Shown: positions 1 through 7,653, counted from the stretch's first letter. The stretch is 64,000 nucleotides of DNA from Andeanibacterium fulvum (GCF_037154085.1 NZ_JBANRM010000005.1:248001-312000); one strand, 5' to 3'. Program-made: numbers and translations. Notes: a model not told the origin generated them from the sequence alone.

Positions 1-87
1 GGCTGGTGGCCCTATGCCCTCAACAGCGCGCTTGCGCGGCCCTACCTGCCGCTCTGGGCGGCGCGGGACTGGCTGGGTTTGGGATGA
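1..87 (+). CDS. C-terminal end of an unidentified protein (partial)
   Basis: Frame 1 is open from the window edge to a TGA at 85-87 and gives 28 residues rich in Trp, Leu, Pro and Ala (it starts GWWPYALN and ends ARDWLGLG). The tail looks membrane-associated, but too little is present to name a family. The gene converges on the RNase P RNA, whose 3' end lies about 17 bases downstream on the opposite strand. That this is a true gene end is inferred only from the open frame and the context. Confidence 0.4.
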   Translation, partial: GWWPYALNSALARPYLPLWAARDWLGLG

Positions 88-104
88 ATGCGCTGAAGTA
101 AAAT

Positions 105-547
105 GCCAGGGGGCCTGTAAGCCGGGTTCTGTATCGCGGACGGTATCCGATTATCGGACCGTATCCGCGATGGCAGCCATTCATCTGGGCCACGGATCGC
201 TCCGCGGCTCAAGCAACCAACCCGGGCAACTCGGCTCGAAACCGGCCTGCCCCGGACGAATCCGGGGCGCGTTGCCCCTATTCGGTCTTGCTCCGGGTGG
301 GGTTTGCCATGCGGACCCTGTTACCAGCGCCCCGGTGCGCTTTTACCGCACCCTTTCACCCTTGCCTGTGAGGTTTCCCTCCATCGGCGGTATACTCTCT
401 GTGGCACTTTCCCTGAGCTTGGGGGCCGAAACCCTTCGCTCGGCGGGCGTTACCCGCCACCCTTGTTTCGTGGAGCCCGGACTTTCCTCGGCATCCGACC
501 CGCTCATCCTGAGCTTGTCGAAGGACGCGGCTGCCCGGCCCCCTGGC
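105..547 (-). ncRNA. rnpB: RNase P RNA component, bacterial type A
   Basis: This is the catalytic RNA that matures tRNA 5' ends. Read on the minus strand, the ends form a perfect 11-bp P1 helix (537-547 with 105-115). The universal core GAGGAAAGTCCGGGCTCC is at 489-472, and the 3' signature ACAGAACCCGGCTTAC is at 132-117. The gene starts only a few bases after the stop codon of the amidase gene, so its promoter must lie inside that gene or it is processed from a joint transcript. A REP-like sequence (507-526) sits in the region of the P3 helix. The exact ends are set by the P1 pairing. Confidence 0.94.
507..526. repeat. REP-like element inside rnpB
   Basis: The 20 bases TCCTGAGCTTGTCGAAGGAC are identical to the intergenic copy at 2494-2513 and nearly identical to the copies at 2818-2836, 56511-56544 and 56625-56658. 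Here the element lies between the 5' strand of P1 and the conserved core of RNase P RNA, where the variable P3 arm is expected. Confidence 0.8.
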
Positions 548-552
548 GGCCC

Positions 553-1260
553 CTATCTAGTCAAGCCGCGGTCACGATCCAAGAGCAAAGCGAACAGGAT
601 CGCGCCCAGTTCCCCATCTATCTCGCCATCGATCCTGCGTGGGCGCCAACGCCGCTGGAACGCCCGCACCGCCGCGCGGCCATCGGAGATGTCATAGCCG
701 AAGCGTTCCAGCCCCAGCATGAAGGCCCCGTCATTCTCGAAAGGTGAGCCAAGCGTCACCTTGGGCGTCTTGAGCACCAGATGCAGCGAGGCGAGCGTTT
801 CCCAGTCGAACAATTCGCCCGGATCGTCCTTGCGCGCCGGTGCGATATCCGAATGGCCGACGATATTGGCGCGGGGAATATCGTGGCGCACCTTGATATC
901 CGCCAGCAGCGGGATCAGCGCGCTCATCTGTTCTTCGGTGAAAGGGCGATACCCCCATTCATGGCCGGGATTGACCAGTTCGATGCCAATACTCGCGGAA
1001 TTGACGTCGGTGATCCCGCGCCACAGGCTGCGCCCGGCATGCCAGGCGCGCTTTTCCTCATCCACCAGGCGGAAGACGGTGCCGTCTTCCTCGATCATGT
1101 AATGGGCGGAAACTTCGGCCGCCGGATCGCACATTCGTTCCAGCGCCTCCGCCCCGGTGCGCATGCCGGTGTAATGCAGCACCACCATGGAGATGGGCAG
1201 CTTGCGCTCGTTCCAGTTGGGAGAGGGAGTTTCGCGATCGACGAATTCGTTTTCGGTCAC
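553..1260 (-). CDS. N-acetylmuramoyl-L-alanine amidase with peptidoglycan-binding domain
   Basis: The 235-residue protein is an Amidase_2 (AmiD-like) zinc hydrolase that cuts the amide bond between MurNAc and the stem peptide. The zinc-site signatures are the early His in MVVLHYTG (about residue 29), the segment VSAHYMI, and the late HSDIAPARKDDPG motif. A short PG_binding_1-like domain follows, containing AVRAFQRRWRP. I chose the GTG at 1260 because GGAGGG precedes it and the frame starts just after chpT ends; an upstream in-frame start would run into chpT. There is no clear signal peptide, so a cytoplasmic recycling role is possible. It sits between chpT (16 bases upstream) and rnpB (immediately downstream), likely in one transcription unit. 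Confidence 0.88.
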   Translation of the reverse strand: MTENEFVDRETPSPNWNERKLPISMVVLHYTGMRTGAEALERMCDPAAEVSAHYMIEEDGTVFRLVDEEKRAWHAGRSLWRGITDVNSASIGIELVNPGHEWGYRPFTEEQMSALIPLLADIKVRHDIPRANIVGHSDIAPARKDDPGELFDWETLASLHLVLKTPKVTLGSPFENDGAFMLGLERFGYDISDGRAAVRAFQRRWRPRRIDGEIDGELGAILFALLLDRDRGLTR

Positions 1261-1276
1261 CCCTCGAACCCTCCGC

Positions 1277-1918
1277 TCACCCGTGGGGCAGCACCGCGCC
1301 CAGTACCAGCGCGTCCTCGCCCAGCGCATATTGCACTCCCCCGCCAGCCTGGACGGCGAGCAGGTGCATCATATGGGCAGGCGCCGTGCGGCTGGATAGG
1401 TCGTGCGGTGGCAGCGTGCCGTTGAGCGCGCGGCCGATCGTCTCGTCAAACGCGATGCGCGGGCCTGCGGCACGCACGGCGATCTCCGCCGCGCCGCCAT
1501 TCATTTCCGCACCGATATCCAGCGTGCCGCCGCGCACCAGCGCATCCATGCCGATGGAAGCCAGGTTCAGCAGCAGCTTGACCGCCGGCTTGGGCAGGGT
1601 CGGCTCGCGCACGGCCCAGTTGAGCGTGATGCGCCCGCTATCGCCCGCCAGAGCGGCGATCACCTGACGGGCCTCGCCCACATCCACCTGTTCGCCGAAA
1701 CCGCCCGCCGCACCGAAGGCGAGGCGGAAGAACCTGAGCTTGTCGGCACTGATCTTCGCGCTCTGCTCCAGCAATTCGAAGCAGCGGGCCCGCATTTCCG
1801 GGTCCTTCTCCTCGGCCAGCAGTTCCAGCCCGTTCGACAGCGCCCCCACCGGGCTCAGCATGTCATGGCACAGGCGCGAGCAGAGTAGGCTGGCAAGATC
1901 GACGGGAGAAGTGGTCAT
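1277..1918 (-). CDS. chpT: Histidine phosphotransferase ChpT
   Basis: This is a 213-residue ChpT-family protein. In Caulobacter, ChpT passes phosphate from the kinase CckA to CtrA (cell-cycle transcription) and to CpdR (proteolysis). The N-terminal dimerisation helix carries the phospho-accepting His in LCSRLCHDMLSPVGAL (about residue 18). The C-terminal half is a degenerate, HATPase-like fold without ATP-binding boxes, as is normal for ChpT. The ATG at 1918 gives the usual family length and a standard MTTSPVDLASLLCSRLCHD start. The amidase gene follows after 16 bases. An RcdA-like protein and ClpXP, other parts of the same pathway, are encoded elsewhere in this window. Confidence 0.9.
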   Translation of the reverse strand: MTTSPVDLASLLCSRLCHDMLSPVGALSNGLELLAEEKDPEMRARCFELLEQSAKISADKLRFFRLAFGAAGGFGEQVDVGEARQVIAALAGDSGRITLNWAVREPTLPKPAVKLLLNLASIGMDALVRGGTLDIGAEMNGGAAEIAVRAAGPRIAFDETIGRALNGTLPPHDLSSRTAPAHMMHLLAVQAGGGVQYALGEDALVLGAVLPHG

Positions 1919-2073
1919 GTTCAGGTTATGGCCCGGTTTGCTGACGAAGTTGACAATGTTGACAGGGTACAGGGAGAAAATCCCGCCACCGCTTAACCAT
2001 GCCCTAGCAGGCGCGGGCGGCGGGAGGAATCCCCGGCGGAAAGAAAGGCGGGCAGGCAGTGCATTGCCCGGGA

Positions 2074-2793
2074 TTACGCTTCTGACAGCGTGTAGGAAAG
2101 CGGTTCGAAGCCGTCCGGCCGATCGATCCAGAAACGCACCACGCCCTGCGCGGCAATCGCCCAGACCTTGCCATCGCCCGCTGCCTGCTCGCGATCCGTG
2201 GCGGAAGGCTCGGGCGGGCCGACGGGGTGGGAGTGATAATAGCCGATCAGGCGCGGGCCGCCGCCACGCTCGGCCCGGTGAGCATCGATCAGCGCGACAG
2301 GATCGATCTCGAAATGGCGGGCCTTGTCCTGTGCGACATTGGCGGCGGGGCGCGCTTCGAGAACGCGGCCATCGGCGCCCAGCAACAGGCCGCAGGCTTC
2401 CTCCGGCGCGGCGCGGGCGGCTTCGGCGAGGATGGCTTCGAGGGCGTGATGGGCAATTTCCAAACTGGAGCCTACTGCACCCTCGCCCGCCCGTCCTGAG
2501 CTTGTCGAAGGACCGTATTTCCCCTTTGCCAAGCGTGAAATCTCCTCCCAATCTCCACGGATCAAGGCCAGCTTCTTCCGGCGCGACCAGCCCTTGATCC
2601 GCTTCTCCGATGCCTTTGCCTCATCCCGCGTGACAAATTCCTGTGACCACACAAGCTCCACTGGAACGAGGCCACTGGTGAATCCCCGAACAAGGCCGCT
2701 CTTATGCTCGCCGATCCGCCGTTCGAGATCGTCCGTATGTCCGGTATAGAACACACCTCCGCGGCAGTGGAGCATATAGGCCCAGAATGGCAT
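2074..2793 (-). CDS. GIY-YIG nuclease domain joined in frame through a REP to an M67 (JAMM) metallopeptidase
   Basis: One 239-codon frame holds two domains. Residues 1-90 are a small GIY-YIG endonuclease (YMLHCRGGVFYTGHTDD, then a basic KRIKGWSRRKKLALI). Residues 95-104 (GPSTSSGRAG) are the translation of a REP element. Residues 111-239 are a JAB/MPN metalloprotease with the motif HSHPVGPPEPSATD (HxH...SxxD) and an upstream Glu (EEACGLLLG), like bacterial M67 peptidases. In relatives these two families are normally separate genes. An in-frame TTG at 2463 could start the M67 protein alone, but I see no convincing ribosome site. Whether the product is a real fusion or two overlapping units is open. 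Confidence 0.75.
   Translation of the reverse strand: MPFWAYMLHCRGGVFYTGHTDDLERRIGEHKSGLVRGFTSGLVPVELVWSQEFVTRDEAKASEKRIKGWSRRKKLALIRGDWEEISRLAKGKYGPSTSSGRAGEGAVGSSLEIAHHALEAILAEAARAAPEEACGLLLGADGRVLEARPAANVAQDKARHFEIDPVALIDAHRAERGGGPRLIGYYHSHPVGPPEPSATDREQAAGDGKVWAIAAQGVVRFWIDRPDGFEPLSYTLSEA
2494..2513. repeat. REP-like element between GIY-YIG and M67 coding parts
   Basis: This is a perfect copy of the core found in rnpB, TCCTGAGCTTGTCGAAGGAC. It lies inside the open frame and encodes the linker PSTSSG on the minus strand. Confidence 0.85.
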
Positions 2794-2817
2794 TCGTTCG
2801 GGCTAAGTGAAAAGCCG

Positions 2818-2844
2818 CCCTTCGACAAGCTCAGGGCAAACGGG
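2818..2844. repeat. REP-like element between the GIY-YIG gene and rluD
   Basis: The sequence CCCTTCGACAAGCTCAGGG, followed by CAAACGGG, is the inverted orientation of the copy at 2494-2513. The GIY-YIG coding part is therefore flanked by oppositely oriented REPs. Confidence 0.85.
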
Positions 2845-2891
2845 TGGGGGAGACCTTGAGTTTACCGCACCAATCCCCACATTGCGCCTTC

Positions 2892-3851
2892 ATGGGGGCC
2901 GAGAACATCATTACCGGCGTACTGGAAACGGGCGGCGAGCGGCTGGACAAGGCGCTGAGCGCGGCCAGCGGGCTTTCGCGCGAGCGCGTGAAGGCGCTGA
3001 TCGCCGAAGGGCGCGTGAGCGTGGGCGGCAAGCCCGCCAGTAGCGCCTCTGCCAAACCCGCCGCCGGAACCCACTGGTCCATCGACGTGCCCCCTGCTGC
3101 CGAGGCTGAGGCCCGACCGCAGGATATTCCGCTGACCGTCGTCTATGAAGACGAGCATCTGATCGTGATCGACAAGCCCGCCGGGCTGGTCGTCCATCCC
3201 GCAGCCGGGAATCCCGACGGCACGCTGGTCAATGCCCTGCTCCATCACTGCGCCAATAAGGGGGGCGGCCAGCTTTCCGGCATTGGCGGAGTCGCCCGGC
3301 CGGGCATCGTCCACCGGATCGACAAGGATACGTCCGGACTGCTGGTCGTGGCCAAGAGCGACGCGGCCCATATCGGTCTTGCCGAGCAATTCGCGGATCA
3401 CTCCATCGAACGCGCCTATCTGGCGGTGGTGGCGGGCCATCCCCGCCCGCTGTCCGGCACCGTGAACGCGCGGGTCGGACGGTCCGATTCGAACCGCAAG
3501 AAGATGGCCGTGCTGGCCGACGAAACCAGCCGGGGCAAGCATGCGATCACTCACTACAAGGTTCTGAAAGAACTCGATAATTCTGCATTGGTGGAATGCC
3601 GCCTGGAGACGGGACGCACTCATCAGGTGCGTGTTCACATGGCGTCAATCGGCCATGCCCTATTGGGGGACCCTGTCTATGGCCGTACCCCTGCGCCTCT
3701 TCGCCCCCTGCTCAAGCGGCTCGGTTTCGAGCGACAGGCCCTGCACGCCGCCGTGCTCGGCTTTCAGCATCCGGTAACCAGAAAAACTTTGCGGTTCGAA
3801 AGCGATTTGCCTGCAGATATGAGGGAACTGATCGACGAAACCACTCGTTGA
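2892..3851 (+). CDS. rluD: 23S rRNA pseudouridine synthase, RluD family
   Basis: This is a 319-residue RluD/RluA-type enzyme that converts uridines of helix 69 of 23S rRNA to pseudouridine. An N-terminal S4 RNA-binding domain (GERLDKALSAASGLSRERVK) precedes the catalytic domain, which contains the HRIDKDTSGLLVVAKS box with the catalytic Asp and the later RLETGRTHQVRVHMASIGH block. I chose ATG 2892 because it leaves the usual 15-residue lead before the S4 domain. A GTG at 2844 inside the upstream REP would add 16 residues. No strong ribosome site is visible. rpoH follows on the same strand. Confidence 0.93.
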   Translation: MGAENIITGVLETGGERLDKALSAASGLSRERVKALIAEGRVSVGGKPASSASAKPAAGTHWSIDVPPAAEAEARPQDIPLTVVYEDEHLIVIDKPAGLVVHPAAGNPDGTLVNALLHHCANKGGGQLSGIGGVARPGIVHRIDKDTSGLLVVAKSDAAHIGLAEQFADHSIERAYLAVVAGHPRPLSGTVNARVGRSDSNRKKMAVLADETSRGKHAITHYKVLKELDNSALVECRLETGRTHQVRVHMASIGHALLGDPVYGRTPAPLRPLLKRLGFERQALHAAVLGFQHPVTRKTLRFESDLPADMRELIDETTR

Positions 3852-3884
3852 GATCGACGAAATGCAGGGGTTTCCTGCTTTCAT

Positions 3885-3898
3885 CCCCTATATAGGGG
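3885..3898. promoter_or_regulatory. Perfect palindrome CCCCTATATAGGGG upstream of rpoH
   Basis: A 14-bp perfect inverted repeat sits between rluD and rpoH, about 80 bases before the chosen rpoH start. Its CCCCTATA half resembles the -10 element of heat-shock promoters, and the AT-rich centre could be a -10 box. I cannot find a well-placed -35, so the role as promoter or operator is an inference. Confidence 0.35.
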
Positions 3899-3977
3899 AA
3901 ACCGGGGGCAAGTGGCCGTGCTCCCTTCTGGACGCCCATCAGGGGTCCGCAAAATATCGGTCGACACTGTGAAAGGT

Positions 3978-4904
3978 ATGGGAAAAGTGAGCAATCAGAA
4001 GACCGGCAAAACGAGGGCACTTGCCGTTCCCGCCCTGAGCGGGGAACAGAGCCTCAACCGCTATCTTGCCGAGATCAAGAAGTTCCCGGTGCTGACGCCC
4101 GAGCAAGAATATATGCTCGCGAAGCGCTATCAGGAACATGAGGATCCCGAAGCAGCCGCACAGCTGGTGACGAGCCATCTGCGTCTCGTGGCGAAGATCG
4201 CCATGGGCTATCGCGGATATGGCCTGCCGCTGTCCGACCTCATCAGCGAAGGCAATGTCGGCCTGATGCAGGGCGTGAAGAAATTCGAAGCCGATCGCGG
4301 CTTCCGCCTGGCGACCTATGCCATGTGGTGGATCAAGGCCAGCATGCAGGAATTCATCCTGCGCAGCTGGAGCCTGGTGAAGATCGGCACCACTGCCGCC
4401 CAGAAGAAGCTGTTCTTCAACCTGCGCCGCATGAAGCGCAACCTCGATGCTTACGAGGATGCGGATCTGCGTCCGGAAGACGTCGCCAAGATCGCCCACG
4501 ATCTCGGCGTGCCCGAGCAGGAAGTGATCAACATGAACCGGCGCATGATGATGGGCGGCGATGCCTCGCTCAACGTCTCCATGCGCAATGACGAGGAAGG
4601 TTCCGGCCAGTGGCAGGATTTCCTCGCGGACGACACTCCGCTGCAGGACGAGCAGGTGGCCGAGGCCGAAGAGGCCAAGCTGCGTCACGAAATGCTGGCC
4701 GAAGCCATGGACAGCCTGAACGAGCGCGAGAAGCACATCCTGACCGAGCGACGGCTGGTGGAAAATCCCCGCACGCTGGAGGAACTCAGCCAGGAATATG
4801 ACGTGAGCCGCGAACGCATCCGCCAGATCGAGGTGCGCGCCTTCGAAAAGCTCCAGAAGGCCATGCAGCGCATCGCCGGCGAACGGCTGCTGGCGGCTGC
4901 GTAA
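3978..4904 (+). CDS. rpoH: RNA polymerase heat-shock sigma factor RpoH (sigma-32)
   Basis: The 308-residue group 3 sigma-70 factor directs transcription of chaperone and protease genes. Region 2 is strongly conserved (LVAKIAMGYRGYGLPLSDLISEGN, then FRLATYAMWWIKASMQEFIL). The RpoH box begins with QKKLFFNLRRMK. Region 4 ends in SREREIRQIEVRAFEKLQ-like sequence, here DVSRERIRQIEVRAF. ATG 3978 gives the common MGKVSNQ start; GTG 3912 would add 22 residues. The palindrome at 3885-3898 lies in its leader. Possible targets clpX and clpP are encoded 3-5 kb away. Confidence 0.95.
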   Translation: MGKVSNQKTGKTRALAVPALSGEQSLNRYLAEIKKFPVLTPEQEYMLAKRYQEHEDPEAAAQLVTSHLRLVAKIAMGYRGYGLPLSDLISEGNVGLMQGVKKFEADRGFRLATYAMWWIKASMQEFILRSWSLVKIGTTAAQKKLFFNLRRMKRNLDAYEDADLRPEDVAKIAHDLGVPEQEVINMNRRMMMGGDASLNVSMRNDEEGSGQWQDFLADDTPLQDEQVAEAEEAKLRHEMLAEAMDSLNEREKHILTERRLVENPRTLEELSQEYDVSRERIRQIEVRAFEKLQKAMQRIAGERLLAAA

Positions 4905-4912
4905 GTTCCCGA

Positions 4913-4978
4913 TCCTCCCCGTGAGCAAAGCTCATGGGGAGGGGGACCGTCCCTGCGAAAGCAGGGATGGTGGAGGGG
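4913..4978. repeat. GGGGAGG-type REP downstream of rpoH
   Basis: Two nested hairpins (CTCCCCGTGAGCAAAGCTCATGGGGAG, then CCCTGCGAAAGCAGGG) end in TGGTGGAGGGG. The element belongs to the same family as 5344-5399, 7581-7640, 41581-41632 and 41661-41710. It overlaps the last codons of the DUF559 gene and may also end rpoH transcription. Confidence 0.75.
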
Positions 4979-5387
4979 CCTGGCCGCAGCGCTCGCGGCA
5001 GGCCACGACAAGAGCCTCCGCCACGGCGGCTGACGCATTGAGTACTTCGACCGCCGCGATACGCATCACATCGATGCCTCGCTCCTTGAGGAATGCAGTC
5101 CGTTCTTCATCACGCACAGAACGGTTTCCCATATCGTGGGCGATGCCGTCCACCTCGATGGCAAGCTTTGCGGATGGGCAATAGAAGTCGAGAACAAAAG
5201 GCCCGGCAGGATGCTGGCGTCTGAAACGCAAACCGGAGCACCGCAATTCGCGCCACAACAGCACTTCTGGCAGCGACATCTCCTTCCTGAGTTGTCTGGC
5301 TTGCACGACCATCCGCTTGCTTGTCTGACGCGCCACTTCATGCCCCTCCGTCAGCCCTTCGGGCCGCCACCTCCCCATGAGTTTCAC
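4932..5387 (-). CDS. DUF559 (Vsr-like) endonuclease-family protein
   Basis: The 151-codon frame matches DUF559, a small restriction-endonuclease-like fold related to Vsr. The diagnostic stretches are ARQLRKEMSLPEVLLWRELR, FRRQHPAGPFVLDFYC and KLAIEVDGIAH, the last two carrying the D...E/D catalytic residues. The biological role of this family is unknown. REP sequence covers both ends: the first 17 codons and the last dozen (PPPSLLSQGRSPSP) are translated repeat. A GTG at 5336 would give a start (VARQTSKRMVV) typical of relatives and is probably the true one. It stands alone between rpoH and mtgA. Confidence 0.8.
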   Translation of the reverse strand: MKLMGRWRPEGLTEGHEVARQTSKRMVVQARQLRKEMSLPEVLLWRELRCSGLRFRRQHPAGPFVLDFYCPSAKLAIEVDGIAHDMGNRSVRDEERTAFLKERGIDVMRIAAVEVLNASAAVAEALVVACRERCGQAPPPSLLSQGRSPSP

Positions 5388-5399
5388 TCACACGGAGGA
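5344..5399. repeat. GGGGAGG-type REP upstream of the DUF559 gene
   Basis: On the minus strand this reads CTCATGGGGAGGTGGC, then GGGCTGACGGAGGGG, closely matching the copy at 41581-41632. It supplies ribosome-site-like GGAGG sequence in front of the DUF559 frame. Confidence 0.7.
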
Positions 5400-5461
5400 T
5401 CATCGCAACGGCAACTGCATCCATTATTCCCACCCGGCTCCAACCTCGCTAAACGAAGCGC

Positions 5462-6133
5462 ATGGCCGTTCGGATCATGCGCTTTCTCGTCATGGCTTTC
5501 ATCTGGTTCCTCGTGATCAGCGTGGGGCTGGTAGTGGTCTATCGCGTGGTCCCGCCGCCGGTGACCGCGACCATGATCCTGGACGGCAACGGCATCACCA
5601 AGGACTGGGAACCGCTCTCCCGCATAGACCGCAACATGGTTGCCGCCGTGATCGCGGCGGAAGATGGCAAGTTCTGCCAGCATAACGGTTTCGACACGGA
5701 AGCGATCGAAAAGGCGATCCAGCGCAACGCGAAGGGCGGGCGCATAAGGGGTGGCTCCACGATCAGCCAGCAGACCGCCAAGAACGTGTTCCTGTGGCAG
5801 GGCGGCGGCTATTTCCGCAAGGGGCTGGAAGCCTGGTTCACGGTGCTGATCGAAGGCGTGTGGGGCAAGCGCCGGATCATGGAGGTCTATCTCAACGTCG
5901 CCGAGACGGGGATTGGCACCTATGGCGTCGAGGCTGGCAGCCAGCGTTACTTCAACCACTCCGCCGCGCATCTGACCCGCACCGAGGCGGCGCGCATGGC
6001 GGCAGCCCTGCCCCTGCCGAAGGAACGCCCGGTAGTGAACCCCACAGGCTTCACCCGGCGCTATGGCAACACCATTGCCGCGCGGATCGGCACAGTGAAG
6101 CGTGACGGCTTCGATGCCTGCGTGTACGAGTGA
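5462..6133 (+). CDS. mtgA: Monofunctional peptidoglycan glycosyltransferase MtgA
   Basis: The 223-residue GT51 enzyme polymerises lipid II into glycan strands at the inner membrane. One N-terminal transmembrane helix (about residues 7-28) anchors it. The catalytic Glu is in AAEDGKFCQHNGFD, and the RGGSTISQQTAKNVFL and RRIMEVYLNVAETG blocks complete the glycosyltransferase signature. There is no transpeptidase domain. The CDF transporter gene overlaps its stop codon by four bases (GTGA), so the two are translated together. Confidence 0.95.
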   Translation: MAVRIMRFLVMAFIWFLVISVGLVVVYRVVPPPVTATMILDGNGITKDWEPLSRIDRNMVAAVIAAEDGKFCQHNGFDTEAIEKAIQRNAKGGRIRGGSTISQQTAKNVFLWQGGGYFRKGLEAWFTVLIEGVWGKRRIMEVYLNVAETGIGTYGVEAGSQRYFNHSAAHLTRTEAARMAAALPLPKERPVVNPTGFTRRYGNTIAARIGTVKRDGFDACVYE

Positions 6134-7095
6134 GCGCCATGGGCGCAAATCACTCGCATAATCATTCGCATAGCCATGGGGCGGACCATGGCCATGAACA
6201 GGTATCCGGGCACGGGCATAGCCATGCGCCGGCCAGCTTCGGCCGGGCCTTCGCCATCGGGGTGGTGCTGAACAGCATCTTCGTGGCGGTAGAGGCGATC
6301 TACGGCTTCTTCTCCGGCTCCATGGCGCTGGTGGCCGATGCCGGGCACAATCTGTCCGACGTGCTGAGCCTTCTGATCGCCTGGGCCGCCAGCATCATGG
6401 CCGCCCGCCCCGCCTCGGCGCGCTACACCTGGGGCTTCAAGTCCAGTTCGATCCTTGCCGCGCTGGCCAATGCCGGGCTGCTGCTGGTGGCCGTGGGCGC
6501 GATCATGATCGAGACGCTGCGCCGCTTCGTCGTCCCCGCCGAGGTCGAAGGCACGACCATGATCGTAGTCGCGGGGATCGGCGTGGTCATCAATACCGCA
6601 ACCGCGCTGCTGTTCATGAGCGGGCGCAAGCATGACATCAACATTCGCGGCGCCTTTCTGCACATGGCGGCCGACGCGCTCGTCTCGGTGGGCGTGGTGA
6701 TCGCGGGCATATTGATCCTGCTGACCGGCAAGAGTTGGATCGATCCCGTCACCAGCCTGGTGATCGTGGCCGTGATTGCCTGGGGCACCTGGGGCCTGTT
6801 GAAGGACAGCGTGAAGATGGGCCTGCTGGCAGTGCCCGACCGGATCGACGAGGCCGAGGTCCAGAACTGGCTCGCCGCCCTGCCCGGGGTGAGCGCAGTG
6901 CACGATCTCCACATCTGGCCGATGAGCACTACCGAAACCGCCTTCACGGCCCATCTGGTGATGCCCGGCGGCCATCCCGGCGATGCCTTCCTGCACCATA
7001 TCGCCCATGAACTGGACGAGCGCTGGCACATCCACCACGCGACGGTGCAGGTGGAGACTGGCGAGAACTGCACGCTTCACGCAGGATCGATATGA
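6130..7095 (+). CDS. Cation diffusion facilitator (zinc-type exporter)
   Basis: The 321-residue CzcD/ZitB-like transporter exports divalent metals, most likely zinc, in exchange for protons. The N-terminus has a His-rich cytoplasmic stretch (HSHNHSHSHGADHGHE). Six membrane helices follow, with metal-site residues in DAGHNLSDV and HMAADALVSV. The C-terminal cytoplasmic domain contains VHDLHIWPMSTTETAFTAHL. The GTG at 6130 overlaps the mtgA stop; an ATG at 6139 is the alternative. It overlaps the next gene (7092) by four bases, so mtgA, this gene and the GFA gene form one translationally coupled run. Confidence 0.9.
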   Translation: MSAMGANHSHNHSHSHGADHGHEQVSGHGHSHAPASFGRAFAIGVVLNSIFVAVEAIYGFFSGSMALVADAGHNLSDVLSLLIAWAASIMAARPASARYTWGFKSSSILAALANAGLLLVAVGAIMIETLRRFVVPAEVEGTTMIVVAGIGVVINTATALLFMSGRKHDINIRGAFLHMAADALVSVGVVIAGILILLTGKSWIDPVTSLVIVAVIAWGTWGLLKDSVKMGLLAVPDRIDEAEVQNWLAALPGVSAVHDLHIWPMSTTETAFTAHLVMPGGHPGDAFLHHIAHELDERWHIHHATVQVETGENCTLHAGSI

Positions 7096-7580
7096 TCGAG
7101 CGCGAAGGAGGCTGCGCCTGCGGGGCCGTGCGCTACCGCGTGGAAGGCGATCCGATCTTCGTCAACAATTGCCACTGCACCCTGTGCCAGCGGCAAACCG
7201 GCTCCACCTCGGTGGTCAACGCCTTCTATGAGAGCGAGCGGATTTCCGTAACGCAGGGCGAGCTTTCGGAGCATCTCGTGCAGTCCGGCAGCGGCGGCCC
7301 GCACACGATCTGCCGCTGCGCCCAATGCGGAACCGCGATCCTGAGCTATTACCCGCGCCTTGGCCGCCTGGGTGCGGGCCTGCGCGTAGGCACGCTGGAC
7401 GAACCCGGCGCGCTGCGGCCCGACGCGGCGATCTTCACCGCCAGCGCCATGCCCTGGGTGACCCTCCCCGCAGGCATCCCCGCCTTCGAACAGACCTACG
7501 CCCCGGCGGAGCTGCTTCCCCCGGAACGGCTGGAGCGGCTGATGGCGATGGTGGAACGTCGGAAAGCTGGCGAGGGATAA
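7092..7580 (+). CDS. GFA-family (CENP-V fold) zinc protein
   Basis: The 162-residue protein is of the glutathione-dependent formaldehyde-activating enzyme (Gfa/CENP-V) fold. Zinc ligands are visible in GGCACGAVRY, NCHCTLCQRQTG and CRCAQCGTAI. Most members with this general architecture have no proven substrate, so the formaldehyde role should not be assumed. The ATG overlaps the CDF gene stop (ATGA). A REP starts right after its stop codon. Confidence 0.85.
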   Translation: MIEREGGCACGAVRYRVEGDPIFVNNCHCTLCQRQTGSTSVVNAFYESERISVTQGELSEHLVQSGSGGPHTICRCAQCGTAILSYYPRLGRLGAGLRVGTLDEPGALRPDAAIFTASAMPWVTLPAGIPAFEQTYAPAELLPPERLERLMAMVERRKAGEG

Positions 7581-7640
7581 CCCCCTCCACCCCCGCCTGC
7601 GGCGGCGGTCCCCCTCCCCATTGCGAAGCAACGGGGAGGA
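7581..7640. repeat. GGGGAGG-type REP between convergent genes
   Basis: It begins CCCCCTCCACCCCCGCC and ends ATTGCGAAGCAACGGGGAGG, the same family as the copy at 4913-4978 in opposite orientation. It fills the gap between the GFA gene and the convergent 81-residue gene and could act as a two-way terminator. Confidence 0.7.
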
Positions 7641-7653
7641 GCAGTAGGCTACC

